Shown here: piece after piece, positions 33,293 to 42,559 of the stretch
How positions within the stretch are numbered: the first letter of the stretch is position 1
Layout: every line of letters begins with the position of its first letter
Assembly (NCBI RefSeq): GCF_042677005.1
Contig: NZ_JBHTIF010000001.1
Coordinates: forward strand, 868,001-932,000
Source of the DNA: Lysobacter_I brunescens
GTDB lineage: Bacteria; Pseudomonadota; Gammaproteobacteria; Xanthomonadales; Xanthomonadaceae
Reading direction: 5' to 3'
DNA length: 64,000 bases
The notes under the pieces: model-generated
Seen by the model: the letters and a program-made list of their open reading frames with translations, nothing else
Told to the model about the DNA's origin: nothing
Database searches by the model: none
Position numbers and translations under genes: made by a program

Positions 33293-33739
33293 TCAAGGCT
33301 GGCACGCCACACTGATCGACGCGACCCGCCCGCCCTTCGCGCGGATCTGCAACCAGCAGGCCGCGTCGCCGCCGACATACTCGTAGAACCGACCGGTCTC
33401 GCGATCCGCCACGACCGGTGCGCCGTACAGCGCGCGCATCCTGTCCAGTCGGTCGCCCGGACACAGGCCCTTCGGCGTGCAGGCATCGCGCTTGTCGGCA
33501 TGCAACCCGGCGACGATGCCGCCGTTGAACGAGACCCGCAGGCTTGCGTATTCGTAGTGAAGATCGAGGAAATCCTGCGCGGCCACCTTGTGCTTCGGCT
33601 CACCGAGGCGCGCTGCGACCTGGGCGGCGGTATCGCCGATGGCGACGCCGCCGAGCGAGAGCTCCCTCTTGGCGACGGTCCCTTCAGCGGCGAAGGCCTG
33701 CAACGGAACCAGAAGCAGCAGGATGGCGGGAGTCTTCAT
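33293..33739 (-). CDS. Secreted BamE/SmpA-like small protein
   Basis: The 148-aa product has a signal peptide (MKTPAILLLLVPLQAFA). It then has two similar units, GVAIGDTAAQVAARLGEP and CPGDRLDRMRALYGAP, each followed by a beta hairpin. This is the helix-turn-strand pattern of SmpA/OmlA (BamE-like) folds. Cysteines CTPKGLC and two later ones may pair in the periplasm. It is not BamE itself, which is a lipoprotein with a different N-terminus. Role unknown. Confidence 0.72.
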   Translation of the reverse strand: MKTPAILLLLVPLQAFAAEGTVAKRELSLGGVAIGDTAAQVAARLGEPKHKVAAQDFLDLHYEYASLRVSFNGGIVAGLHADKRDACTPKGLCPGDRLDRMRALYGAPVVADRETGRFYEYVGGDAACWLQIRAKGGRVASISVACQP

Positions 33740-33868
33740 GTCGCCTCGATGGAATGGAGAGGAGCCCGTATCGCCTGATTGCGACGATGCGCACGCTGAC
33801 GATATCGCACTCTCCGCCAGGCATGCACATGCTCTCGACGGCAAGCACGGTGCCTGTCTTGCCCCAAC

Positions 33869-33900
33869 GAAAACGCCGGCGGTTTCCCGCCGGCGTTTTC
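33869..33900 (-). terminator. Symmetric terminator after the nuclease gene
   Basis: A 14-bp palindromic stem (GAAAACGCCGGCGG / CCGCCGGCGTTTTC) lies 25 bp beyond the nuclease stop on its strand. AAAA/TTTT flanks let it work in both directions. Confidence 0.8.
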
Positions 33901-33924
33901 GCATCACACGCACTCAGGCTTGCA

Positions 33925-35688
33925 TCAGTTCAACTGGCAGCTCGCCGGCTTGGTGGACGTGAACAGGGCGCTGGTGCCCCACTCGGGATGGTCGATGAAC
34001 GGGTTGCGGTTGCCCTGGAAGCTGTAGATGACTTCGTTGCGGGCACGTTCGGCGGCATCCGGCGGATCGGCCTGGTGCCAGGCAACCAGCGTGGACAGCA
34101 GGCCCATGTAGGCGGGCGAACTGGAGGTGATGACGATCAGGCTGCGGTTGTCGGTGAGTTCGAGGTCGGGTTCGTTCTGGCCGGTGGTCGGGTGCGTGCC
34201 GCCTTCGTAGCGGATGGCCATGTACATGATCGCGCGCGCCATGTCGCCCTTGCGCTTGCCCCAGACTTCGAACGAGCCGCTATTGCCGTCCGGCGTCTTG
34301 ACCCAGTTGGAATTGCCCGGATAGACGCCGCTGCCGCCGCCCTGGCCGTTGTTCGCTTCGGTGACGCGTTCGCTGCAGCCGGAGGCCTGCGTGCAGTTGG
34401 CATAGGGCTTGTTGCCGCGATCGGCGTTGTAGACCGACTCGGTGAGATACAGCATGTGCGTGTCGGTGTACGGCGAGTGCGGCAGGCCGAGGTTGCCGGT
34501 GGCGGAGCCGAAGCCCAGCGAGTTCGGCCAGGTGTGTTCGCGGTTGTAGACGATGCCGCTGCCGGTGCCCGCGCGCTCGGTGACCTTCGCGAAACTGCGG
34601 TTGCGGTAGGCGTCGAGGATGCGGCCGCTGTTGTTCGGATCTTCGTCGGCGATCTCGAGGATCGTCCACGCGTTGGTGGTGCCGCCGCTGTACGGATACG
34701 CGGTGTGGCCCTTGATCGTCGCGTGCAGCGAGCAGCGCAGCTGCGAGGCGCTGCTGGTGTTGACGCGCGAGTAGTAGCCGGTGCCGCCACCGCCGCCGGA
34801 CGCGACGCTGAAGTTCACCGTCGTGTTGCCGGAAGGCTTCGCGCCACCGGCATCGGTGATCGCGTTGGCGACGATGGTGAAGGTGCAGGCTTCGCCACCG
34901 ACCAGCGCGGTGTTGGTGGAGATGCTGAAGCTGCTGCCGCTGGACGGATAGGTCAGCCCGACGTTGCCCGAATTCGCGCAGGACAGCGTGAAGGCGCCAG
35001 CCGCGGCGGTGACGCTTTCGCTGAAGCTCGCACCGAGGTTGCCGGCGGCCGGGAAGTTGGTCGCGCCGTTGCTCGGCGTGGTGCCGGTCACGGTCGGCGG
35101 CGGGTTCGGCGACGAGAACGTCTGGCCGTTGTTGCACGCACCGAAGGTCGCCGTGGCCGCGCTGCGCCAGCTGAAGTTGGCGTAGCTGCTGCCGGTGCCG
35201 CCGAGCTGCAGCGAGCGGCCGGCCGGGTCGGAACCGGCTTCGGAGACCGGCAGGTTGGTGCTGGTGCGGCCGGCGGCCGGACCGTTGCTGGCGGTGATCG
35301 CGCCTTCGTAGCTGATGAACTGCACGACCTGGCCACTCGGGTTCACGAGGGCGATGCCGTCGTTCGGACCGTTCTGGATGCCGTTGGTGGGATAGCTCAG
35401 CGTGGCGATGCGCACCTGGCCGCCGCAGGAAACGAGGCTGCCGGCCGGCACGAGGTCGTTGTCGTAGGTCACGGCCGACGACGGCGTGGAACCGTTGTAG
35501 AGATAGATCCGGTAACTGCTCAGCGTTTCGCCGGCGGTGGCGACGATCTCGATGCGTTCGCCGGTATCGCCCGACGACGTTGCGTCGTCGTAATGGAATT
35601 CGTTGATGAAGACTTCGGCCTGGGCTGCGCCTGACGCCAGCAGCAACGCACAGGCCACGGGGGACCACTTCGACAGCATGCTCCGCAT
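33925..35688 (-). CDS. Secreted endonuclease I family nuclease with lamin-tail and Ig-like domains
   Basis: The 587-aa protein has a signal peptide (WSPVACALLLASGAAQA). A lamin-tail domain spans ~22-170 (EVFINEFHYDDATSSGDTGE), and a Big_5-like Ig domain lies at ~195-305 (PPTVTGTTPSNGATNFP). A Gly linker leads to an endonuclease I domain whose core YNREHTWPNSLGF holds the catalytic His, followed by THMLYLTES and RAIMYMAIRYEGG. It should cut extracellular nucleic acids for nutrition or biofilm turnover. GGAGGGAATG upstream favours the start at 35688 over 35679. Confidence 0.9.
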   Translation of the reverse strand: MRSMLSKWSPVACALLLASGAAQAEVFINEFHYDDATSSGDTGERIEIVATAGETLSSYRIYLYNGSTPSSAVTYDNDLVPAGSLVSCGGQVRIATLSYPTNGIQNGPNDGIALVNPSGQVVQFISYEGAITASNGPAAGRTSTNLPVSEAGSDPAGRSLQLGGTGSSYANFSWRSAATATFGACNNGQTFSSPNPPPTVTGTTPSNGATNFPAAGNLGASFSESVTAAAGAFTLSCANSGNVGLTYPSSGSSFSISTNTALVGGEACTFTIVANAITDAGGAKPSGNTTVNFSVASGGGGGTGYYSRVNTSSASQLRCSLHATIKGHTAYPYSGGTTNAWTILEIADEDPNNSGRILDAYRNRSFAKVTERAGTGSGIVYNREHTWPNSLGFGSATGNLGLPHSPYTDTHMLYLTESVYNADRGNKPYANCTQASGCSERVTEANNGQGGGSGVYPGNSNWVKTPDGNSGSFEVWGKRKGDMARAIMYMAIRYEGGTHPTTGQNEPDLELTDNRSLIVITSSSPAYMGLLSTLVAWHQADPPDAAERARNEVIYSFQGNRNPFIDHPEWGTSALFTSTKPASCQLN

Positions 35689-35830
35689 AACAACATTCCC
35701 TCCGGTATGGAGGTGGCACCATAGCCCGGCCGGATGACAGTCGCCATCGGCCATGCGGACAAGTGCGCCGCCGGCCGACGAACGGCGACGGATCGTATAC
35801 ACGGCACGGCGCCGCGACCGCGTCCGCAGA

Positions 35831-36616
35831 TCACATCTGCCTGAAGAGGTGCAGATAGGTACGGCTGACCGGCAGCACTTCGCGCCGGCCCTTGAGGTGG
35901 ATGTCGGCGGTGTCGTTGTCGCCGCGCGTGACATGCGAGATCGCGCGCAGGCTCACGACCACGGAGCGATGCACCTGCGCGAACTGCGCCGCGTCGAGCT
36001 GCGGCAGCAGCTCCTTCAATGGCAGCCGGATCAGCGCTTCGGCAAGCTGTCCGCCATCGTCTCGCCAGGCGATGCGGGTGTACTTGTCGTCTGAGCGCAG
36101 GTAGTCGATCGATTCGACCGGAATGAGCTTCAGCGTCTGCCCGACCAGCGCGCGCAGCCAGCGCAGCGGCGCCTGCGTCGCCGGCGGACGGAGGCGCGCG
36201 GCGAGCTCTTCGAGCAGCGCGTCCGTGTTGGTCGCAGGCTCGACGGCGCGCAGCCGCTCCTGCAGGCGCGATACGGTGTCCGCCAGCCGCGCGGCTTCCA
36301 CCGGTTTCACGAGGTAATCCAGCACGCCATGGGCGAACGCCTGGACGGCGTAGTGATCGAAGGCGGTCACGAACACGAGATGCGCGCGCCTGCCGATGCG
36401 CTGCGCCGCCTCGATGCCGGACACGCCCGGCATGTGCACGTCGAGGAAGCAGATGTCGGGCTGCAGCGATTCGAAACGTTCGATCGCCTCGCGCCCGTTG
36501 CGCGCATGGGCGACCACCTGCAGCGCCGGCCAGGCGTCGGCGAGCTGCGCAGCGAGCGCCTCGCGCAGCAGCGGTTCGTCGTCGGCGATCAGGGCGGTGG
36601 GCTGCGATGCGCTCAT
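35831..36616 (-). CDS. LytTR-type response regulator (LytR/AlgR family)
   Basis: The 261-aa regulator has a receiver (Asp59 in CFLDVHMPGVSG, Lys in DYLVKPVEAARL) and a C-terminal LytTR DNA-binding domain from ~155 (LKLIPVESIDYLRSDDKYTR, then VHRSVVVSLRAISHV). Its start overlaps the kinase stop (ATGA). LytTR regulators bind directly repeated sites upstream of targets, often envelope or secreted-protein genes. The nuclease gene is 142 bp downstream on the same strand. Confidence 0.94.
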   Translation of the reverse strand: MSASQPTALIADDEPLLREALAAQLADAWPALQVVAHARNGREAIERFESLQPDICFLDVHMPGVSGIEAAQRIGRRAHLVFVTAFDHYAVQAFAHGVLDYLVKPVEAARLADTVSRLQERLRAVEPATNTDALLEELAARLRPPATQAPLRWLRALVGQTLKLIPVESIDYLRSDDKYTRIAWRDDGGQLAEALIRLPLKELLPQLDAAQFAQVHRSVVVSLRAISHVTRGDNDTADIHLKGRREVLPVSRTYLHLFRQM

Positions 36617-37719
36617 GTCGGGGCCTGCTGTGCGGGGAATTCGATTTCGGCATGCACGCCGTCCGGCTCGGCCGCACGCACGTCCAGGCGGGCATCGCCG
36701 TCGAAGTACAGCTGCAGGCGCTGGCGCAGCGCGAGCAGGCCGGTACCCGTCCCCTCGGTGCCGCCGCACAGACCGACGCCGGTATCGCGCACGACCACAC
36801 GGCAGCGACCGTCGACGGCACGGATGTCCACCGACACCTCGCCGCCGTCCTCGCTGGGATCGATGCCATGCCGTACGGCGTTCTCCACCAGCGTGAGCAC
36901 GGTCGCGGGCGGGCAGCGCAGGCGCAATGCCGCGTCGTCCGCATCGACGGCGTAACGCAGGCGGTCGGGAATGCGCATGCGCATGAGTTCGAGATAGGCG
37001 CGGACCAGTTGCAGTTCGCGGTCGATGGTGGGCTCGGGCGCCTGCAGGCGCGGGATCGCGGCGCGCAGATAGGCGACGAGGCTGCGCAGCAGGTCGGAAG
37101 CCTGCGGCGAGCGCACGTCGACCAGCGCCTGCACGTTGGCCAGCGTGTTGAACAGGAAGTGCGGCTCGATCTGCGCCTGCAGCAGGCGCAGCCGGGCATC
37201 CAGCGCCTGCCGCTCCAGTTCGCTGCGCGCCAGCGCGAACGATTCGGCCTGATCGCGCACCACGATCTCGCGCTGGCGGATCATCGCGCCCAGCGCCAGC
37301 CATGGCGCGAACAGGATGCCCACGAACGTGAGCATGACGAAGCCGGTGAGACGCCGCTCGTCCTCGAAGAACGCACCGGTGCCGTCCACCTTCAGCAGCA
37401 GGGATGCGACGAAGGCGGCGGGAACGACCACCAGCACCACGCCGAACAGCTGCAGGATCCAGCGCTCGAGCCAGCGCGGCAGGCGCTTCGGCCATTGTTC
37501 GAAGAGGCCGAACACCGTCAGTGCCGCGAAGGCCACGATCGACACGCGACCGGTGATGATCCCTATCGCCGCGATGGAATTGATGCTGAGCGGCAGGGCG
37601 AACACCATCGAGGCGATGAGCGCGAAGCGCACCCGCTTCCAGGCGAACATCAGCCTCAGCCCACGAGGGCCGGCGGACATTCCGTGAATCGGCGACGGCG
37701 GAGGGTGTACGGAACTCAT
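36613..37719 (-). CDS. LytS-type sensor histidine kinase
   Basis: The 368-aa membrane kinase has four TM segments in its first ~145 residues, then a coiled coil and the His_kinase domain with His187 in EPHFLFNTLANVQ. A HATPase follows with LVENAVRHGI (N-box) and VRDTGVGLC (G1). The short pattern without a dimerisation HisKA is the LytS/YehU class. It is coupled to the LytTR regulator by 4-nt overlap. The signal is unknown; no extended outside sensor domain is present. Confidence 0.93.
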   Translation of the reverse strand: MSSVHPPPSPIHGMSAGPRGLRLMFAWKRVRFALIASMVFALPLSINSIAAIGIITGRVSIVAFAALTVFGLFEQWPKRLPRWLERWILQLFGVVLVVVPAAFVASLLLKVDGTGAFFEDERRLTGFVMLTFVGILFAPWLALGAMIRQREIVVRDQAESFALARSELERQALDARLRLLQAQIEPHFLFNTLANVQALVDVRSPQASDLLRSLVAYLRAAIPRLQAPEPTIDRELQLVRAYLELMRMRIPDRLRYAVDADDAALRLRCPPATVLTLVENAVRHGIDPSEDGGEVSVDIRAVDGRCRVVVRDTGVGLCGGTEGTGTGLLALRQRLQLYFDGDARLDVRAAEPDGVHAEIEFPAQQAPT

Positions 37720-38283
37720 GCGGCACGAACGCGGATGACGGTGTCGCGGCCACGATAGCCGCCGCCGTCCATTCGTGCCATGCAGGTCGTTCCGATCACG
37801 CGGATGGACATGCGCGCTTCCGGAGGATACGGCCGGCGCCCGAGGGGGAATGACGCGCCTCCTGGGACGCGCGCCATCTCGGACGCCGGCGTGGACGTGA
37901 CTCTCCTGCCCGCGCGGAAGGAAGGGAATCCCGCACGCGGCGAACCGTGGCGTCCGGGCGACAGGACGTTCGCCGGACCGCCGATCGCAGGCGAGGGCGA
38001 TCCCATGGCGGCGATGGGCACGGACGAGGTGGACTGGAGCGATGAAGACACTGCGATATCCGGGAGGGAGTCAATGCCCGGCGCCGGGGAATGCGTGCCG
38101 TGGTTGCGACACGCGACGCCGGGCATCGATGGGCGCGACTGTGGCCTGCCGCGCTGGCGAAACCGAGCGGAATGCGACCGACTGCGGAATGGTGGGTGCG
38201 AGCGACGGCCTCGCCGCGCGAACGGTCCGGCCGGCGGCGCGCGCCGACCGCCTTGGCGACCGGCTTGGCGCGACTGCTAGCCT
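37720..38283. other. 564-bp stretch with no supported gene
   Basis: Two overlapping antisense frames (37780-38280 plus, 37716-38126 minus) are open here. Both translate to Arg/Pro/Gly-rich sequence with no signal peptide, domain or ribosome site. I see no terminator. TTGGCG boxes (38253, 38265) and TAGCCT (38278-38283) just before hrpB could form its promoter. Confidence 0.5.
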
Positions 38284-40815
38284 ATGTCGATGACGCAACA
38301 CGCCTTTCCCATCGCCGACCTGCTGCCGGAGATCCTCCGCTCGCTGGCCGACCACCCCCGGCTGGTGCTGGAAGCGCCGCCCGGCGCCGGCAAGACCACC
38401 CAGGTGCCGCTGGCCCTGCTCGATGCCCCGTGGCGCGGCAACCGCAGGATCGTGATGCTGGAACCGCGCCGCGTCGCCGCGCGCGCCGCTGCCGGATTCA
38501 TGGCGAAGCAGCTCGGCGAAGCCGTCGGCGAGACGGTCGGCTACCGCATCCGCTTCGAGAACAGGGTCTCGGGAAAGACGCGCATCGAAGTGGTCACCGA
38601 AGGCATCCTCACCCGGATGCTGCAGGACGACCCGATGCTGGAGGACGTGGCCGCGATCCTGTTCGACGAATTCCACGAACGGCATCTCGCCGGCGACCTC
38701 GGCCTGGCGCTGGCGCTGGACGTGCAGGCCGGCCTGCGCGAGGACCTGCGCATCGTCGCGATGTCGGCGACGCTGGACGGCGAGAAACTCGCGCAGTGCC
38801 TGGACGCGCCGCGCCTGAGCAGCGCCGGCCGCAGTTTCCCGGTGAAGGTCGGGCACTTTCCCGCGCGTCGCGACGAAGCGATCGAACATCAGGTCAAGCG
38901 CGCGGTGCAGCACGCGCTGACCGAACATCCCGGCGACGTGCTGGTGTTCCTGCCGGGGCAGCGCGAGATCGGCAGGGTGCATGCACTGCTGGCGGATGCG
39001 ATCGATCCATCATCGATCGAGATCCTCGCCCTCCACGGCGAACTCCCCGTCGAGCAGCAGTCACGCGTGCTCCAACCCTCGCAGGACGGCCGGCGGCGCG
39101 TGGTGCTGGCGACCAATGTCGCCGAGTCCAGCGTCACCCTGCCCGGCGTGCGCGTGGTGATCGACAGCGGCCTCGCCCGCGAACCGCGCTACGACCCGAA
39201 CAGCGGCTTCTCGCGGCTGGACGTGGTGAACATCGCGCAGGCCTCGGCCGACCAGCGCGCGGGCCGAGCCGGTCGCATCGCCGAGGGCTGGGCGTATCGG
39301 CTGTGGCCGGAATCGCAGCGCCTGGAACCGCAGCGCCGGCCGGAGATCGCGCAGGTCGAACTCGCATCGCTGGTGCTCGAACTCGCGGCCTGGGGCAGCG
39401 ATTCGCTGCGCTTCGTCGACGCGCCGCCGACGGGCGCGTTGTCCGCCGCGCGCGACCTGCTGCGCCGGCTCGGCGCGCTGGACGACGGCCTCGCCATCAC
39501 CGCGCTGGGCCGGAAGATGCTCGCGATCGGCACGCATCCGCGCCTCGCCGCGATGCTGCTGTCCACGCGCGACGACGCCGAAACCGCACTGGCCTGCGAT
39601 CTCGCCGCGCTGCTGGAAGCACGCGATCCGATCCGCGCGATGCCCGGCGGCGGCCGCAGCGATGCCCTGGCCGTACGCTGGCAGGCCCTCGCAGCATTCC
39701 GCAACGGCCGTGCGCCAGCCGAGGCCTCGCGCTCCTCGCTGCAGGCCATCGATGCCGCCGCAGCGCAGTGGCGCCGCCGCCTGCGCTGCGACGCGAAGCC
39801 TGCGCAGAGCGCGCCCGCGCACCTTCTCGGCGACCTGCTCGCGCACGCCTTTCCCGACCGCATCGCGCATCGCCACGCCAGCGACCTGCGTCGCTACCAG
39901 CTCGCCAACGGGCGCATGGCGCAGCTGTTCGACGACAGCGCGCTGATCGGCGAGCCGTGGCTCGTCGCCTGCGAACTGCGCCACGAAGCGCGCGGCGACG
40001 CAAAGCTGCTGCGTGCCGCACCGGTCGACGACGCACGCCTGCGCCGCGATTTCCCCAAGCGTTTCTCCGATCGCGACGAAGTCCGCTGGGACGATGCGAA
40101 GCGCGCGCTGGTCGCCGAACGCGTGCAGCGCTTCGACGGCATCGTGCTCGACGCCCGGGCCACTGGAAAGGTCGACACAACGCAGGCCGCACAGGCGCTC
40201 ACCGACGCCGTGCGCACGCTCGGCATCGACGCCCTGCCCTGGCGCGAGTCGCTGGTGCAGTGGCGCGCGCGGGTGCGCTGCCTGCGCGCGTGGATGCCCG
40301 ATCTCGGATTGCCCGACCTGTCCGACGCCGCGCTGCTCGACACGCTCGACGCCTGGCTCAAGCCCGCCTTCAGCGGCAAGACGCGCCTCGACGCGCTCGG
40401 CGAAGACGAACTCGGTGAAGCGCTGAAATCGGACTTCGACTGGGCCCTGCGCCAGCGCATCGACGCACTCTCGCCGACGCGGATCATCGTGCCCTCGGGC
40501 ATGGAACGCAGGATCGACTACGCCTGGGACGACGCCATCGACGCACCGATACCACCGGTGCTCGCGGTGAAACTGCAGGAGCTGTTCGGCCTCGCCGACA
40601 CCCCGCGCGTCGCCGACGGCCGCATTCCGGTCACGCTGCACCTGCTCTCGCCCGGCGGCCAGCCGCTGCAAGTCACCCAGGACCTGCGCAGCTTCTGGGA
40701 ACGCACGTATCCGGAGGTGAGGAAGGAGATGAAGGGACGGTATCCGAAGCATCCGTGGCCCGATGACCCATGGAGCGCGACTGCCACACACCGCGCGAAA
40801 CCGAGGGGCACATGA
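38284..40815 (+). CDS. hrpB: ATP-dependent helicase HrpB
   Basis: The 843-aa DExH helicase has motif I APPGAGKTTQVP, DEFHERH (II), MSATLDG (III), and a C-terminal helicase with ATNVAESSVTLPGVR and DQRAGRAGRIAEG (VI). The HrpB-specific C-terminal domain follows, ending near WPDDPW. Length matches the family. HrpB's physiological role is poorly defined. A second in-frame ATG at 38290 lies 6 nt after a -10-like TAGCCT. The stop overlaps the next start (ATGA). Confidence 0.95.
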   Translation: MSMTQHAFPIADLLPEILRSLADHPRLVLEAPPGAGKTTQVPLALLDAPWRGNRRIVMLEPRRVAARAAAGFMAKQLGEAVGETVGYRIRFENRVSGKTRIEVVTEGILTRMLQDDPMLEDVAAILFDEFHERHLAGDLGLALALDVQAGLREDLRIVAMSATLDGEKLAQCLDAPRLSSAGRSFPVKVGHFPARRDEAIEHQVKRAVQHALTEHPGDVLVFLPGQREIGRVHALLADAIDPSSIEILALHGELPVEQQSRVLQPSQDGRRRVVLATNVAESSVTLPGVRVVIDSGLAREPRYDPNSGFSRLDVVNIAQASADQRAGRAGRIAEGWAYRLWPESQRLEPQRRPEIAQVELASLVLELAAWGSDSLRFVDAPPTGALSAARDLLRRLGALDDGLAITALGRKMLAIGTHPRLAAMLLSTRDDAETALACDLAALLEARDPIRAMPGGGRSDALAVRWQALAAFRNGRAPAEASRSSLQAIDAAAAQWRRRLRCDAKPAQSAPAHLLGDLLAHAFPDRIAHRHASDLRRYQLANGRMAQLFDDSALIGEPWLVACELRHEARGDAKLLRAAPVDDARLRRDFPKRFSDRDEVRWDDAKRALVAERVQRFDGIVLDARATGKVDTTQAAQALTDAVRTLGIDALPWRESLVQWRARVRCLRAWMPDLGLPDLSDAALLDTLDAWLKPAFSGKTRLDALGEDELGEALKSDFDWALRQRIDALSPTRIIVPSGMERRIDYAWDDAIDAPIPPVLAVKLQELFGLADTPRVADGRIPVTLHLLSPGGQPLQVTQDLRSFWERTYPEVRKEMKGRYPKHPWPDDPWSATATHRAKPRGT

Positions 40816-41777
40816 ACACCGCCGCCGATCTCCTCCAGGATCCGCATTACCTGCCGTTCCAGCTCGATCTCGCGAACGGCCGCGTGCTGTGCGTGCGACT
40901 CGACGCGCAGCAGCGCCGCGAGGCCGCCTTCCTCGACCCCCGCGCGCTGCCACCGCAGCCGCAGGGCGCGTGGCTGGCGCTGTCGATACTCCAGGCGCCC
41001 GATACCGGCCACACGGTCGCAGACGGCATCTTCCACATCGGCCATTGCGGCTCGACCCTGCTGTCGCGCCTGCTCGACACCTGGCCCGAGGTCGAAGGCC
41101 TGCGCGAGCCGCTGCCGCTGCGTGATCTCGCCGCCGCGTGGCACGCACCATCGCCACCGCACGCGTTGCTCGCGACGCTGATGGCGTACTGGCGACGCCC
41201 GCTGCCGCCGGCTTCGCGGGTCGCGATCAAGGTGACCAGCAGCTGCAACGTGCTGATCGAGCCGCTGCTGCGCGACGGTGGTCTATCCCGCGCGATCCTG
41301 CTCGACATGCCGCTCGTGCCCTGGTTGGCGACGCTGCTGAAATCCGAGGATTCGGTGCGCGACGCGCTGGCCGCGTTCGACGAGCGCGCCGAGGTGCTGC
41401 GCATGCACGGCATCGCGATCGACGGCGTGCACGCACCAGGCGATGCGATCGAAGCATGCGCCATGGGCTGGCTCGCCGAACGCCTGCGTTTCGACGCGCT
41501 CGCCTCCGGCGAGTTCGCATCACGCGTGCTGCGCGTGGATTTCGAGGATCTGCTCGCGTCGCCGAGCACCGAGCTGGCGCGCATCGCCGCGCATCTCTCG
41601 CTCGATGCCGACGGCGTCGCACATGCGCTGGCCTCGCCGGCCTGGGGCCGTTACTCCAAGGCACAGCAGCACGACTATGGCCGCGACGACCGCGCCCACG
41701 ATCTCGCGCTCGCGCAGCAACGCTTCGGCGCGGAGATCGCGCGTGGCGTGGCTTGGGTCGATCGCGCGATGGCGTGA
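40812..41777 (+). CDS. Sulfotransferase-like P-loop protein
   Basis: The 321-aa protein has a 5'-phosphosulfate-type P-loop, IFHIGHCGSTLLSRLLDT at ~73-90. A later RVLRVDFEDLLASP segment is placed like the 3'-phosphate-binding region of sulfotransferases, and an RYSK ending loop is near 290. It could transfer sulfate from PAPS to an unknown acceptor or be a non-catalytic relative. Translation is coupled to hrpB by the 4-nt overlap; no functional link to that helicase is evident. Confidence 0.75.
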   Translation: MNTAADLLQDPHYLPFQLDLANGRVLCVRLDAQQRREAAFLDPRALPPQPQGAWLALSILQAPDTGHTVADGIFHIGHCGSTLLSRLLDTWPEVEGLREPLPLRDLAAAWHAPSPPHALLATLMAYWRRPLPPASRVAIKVTSSCNVLIEPLLRDGGLSRAILLDMPLVPWLATLLKSEDSVRDALAAFDERAEVLRMHGIAIDGVHAPGDAIEACAMGWLAERLRFDALASGEFASRVLRVDFEDLLASPSTELARIAAHLSLDADGVAHALASPAWGRYSKAQQHDYGRDDRAHDLALAQQRFGAEIARGVAWVDRAMA

Positions 41778-41801
41778 CACAGGATGTCGTGATCGGATTG
41801 G

Positions 41802-41820
41802 CCGCATCGAAGAGATGCGG
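41802..41820. terminator. Small hairpin between convergent genes
   Basis: CCGCATC-GAAGA-GATGCGG forms a 7-bp stem between the stops of the sulfotransferase-like and dioxygenase genes. No U-run. Confidence 0.35.
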
Positions 41821-41829
41821 CAGGGGTCT

Positions 41830-42489
41830 TCAGGTATCCGCCCACATCCGGAACAGGTTCGTGCGCAGCGAATCGAGCAGCACCGCCAGGCGTTCATCGC
41901 CGGTGCCGGCGCGCGCGCGCGCTTCCTCCAGCTGCACCATCAGCTCGCGGCGCTCGCTGCTGGAGATCCAGCTCTGCATCCAGGTGATCACGGCCAGGCG
42001 CACACCGCGCGTGACCGGCGCGACCTGGTGGATGGTGGTCGAGGGATAGAGGATGGCGTCGCCGGGCGCCAGCTTGTACTTCAGCTGTTCCTGGCCGAGC
42101 TGCATGGTCAGTTCGCCGCCATCGTAGGCATCCGGCGGATTGAGGAACACCGTGCACGACAGGTCGCTGCGCAGCGGCGGCGTGGACGGGAACAGGGCTT
42201 CGTCGACGTGCCAGCCGTAGGTCATGCCCGGCTCGTAGCGCACCACGGTCGGTCGCGCCATCGTGCGCGGCATCGCCCAGCCGCGGATGTCGGCATGACG
42301 GAACAATGCATCGCGAACGATCTGCGAAATCCGCGCGCTCGCCGGGTCTTCCTGCGCCGCCTGCAGGTTCTGCTTGCTGGTGTTGTCGGGATTGGTCGCG
42401 CGCCCGTCGACGAAGCGCACCTGCGGCAGCAGCGCATGGATCACCGCCAGCTCGTCTTCGTTCAGCACCTGGTGCAACTGGCGGATCAT
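41830..42489 (-). CDS. Fe(II)/2-oxoglutarate-dependent PKHD-type hydroxylase (PiuC-like)
   Basis: The 219-aa enzyme has the HxD...H iron triad (GWHVDE, then TTIHQVAPVTRGVRLAVITW with the 2-oxoglutarate Arg). The preceding blocks NPDNTSKQNLQ and RYEPGMTYGWH are typical of the PKHD-type/PiuC group. PiuC homologues sit beside TonB iron receptors elsewhere, but none is here. Its substrate is unknown. It is 70 bp downstream of the rluE gene on the same strand. Confidence 0.92.
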   Translation of the reverse strand: MIRQLHQVLNEDELAVIHALLPQVRFVDGRATNPDNTSKQNLQAAQEDPASARISQIVRDALFRHADIRGWAMPRTMARPTVVRYEPGMTYGWHVDEALFPSTPPLRSDLSCTVFLNPPDAYDGGELTMQLGQEQLKYKLAPGDAILYPSTTIHQVAPVTRGVRLAVITWMQSWISSSERRELMVQLEEARARAGTGDERLAVLLDSLRTNLFRMWADT

Positions 42490-42559
42490 GCGCGGCTCCG
42501 GTCGAGGATGCCGCGATCATCCGGCAGGGCACCGCGCACCGCAAGGTTCGAGCGCAGGC

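Noticed and set aside
37780..38280. 166-aa frame upstream of hrpB
   Set aside because: No ribosome site, domain or hydrophobic segment; composition like other shadows.
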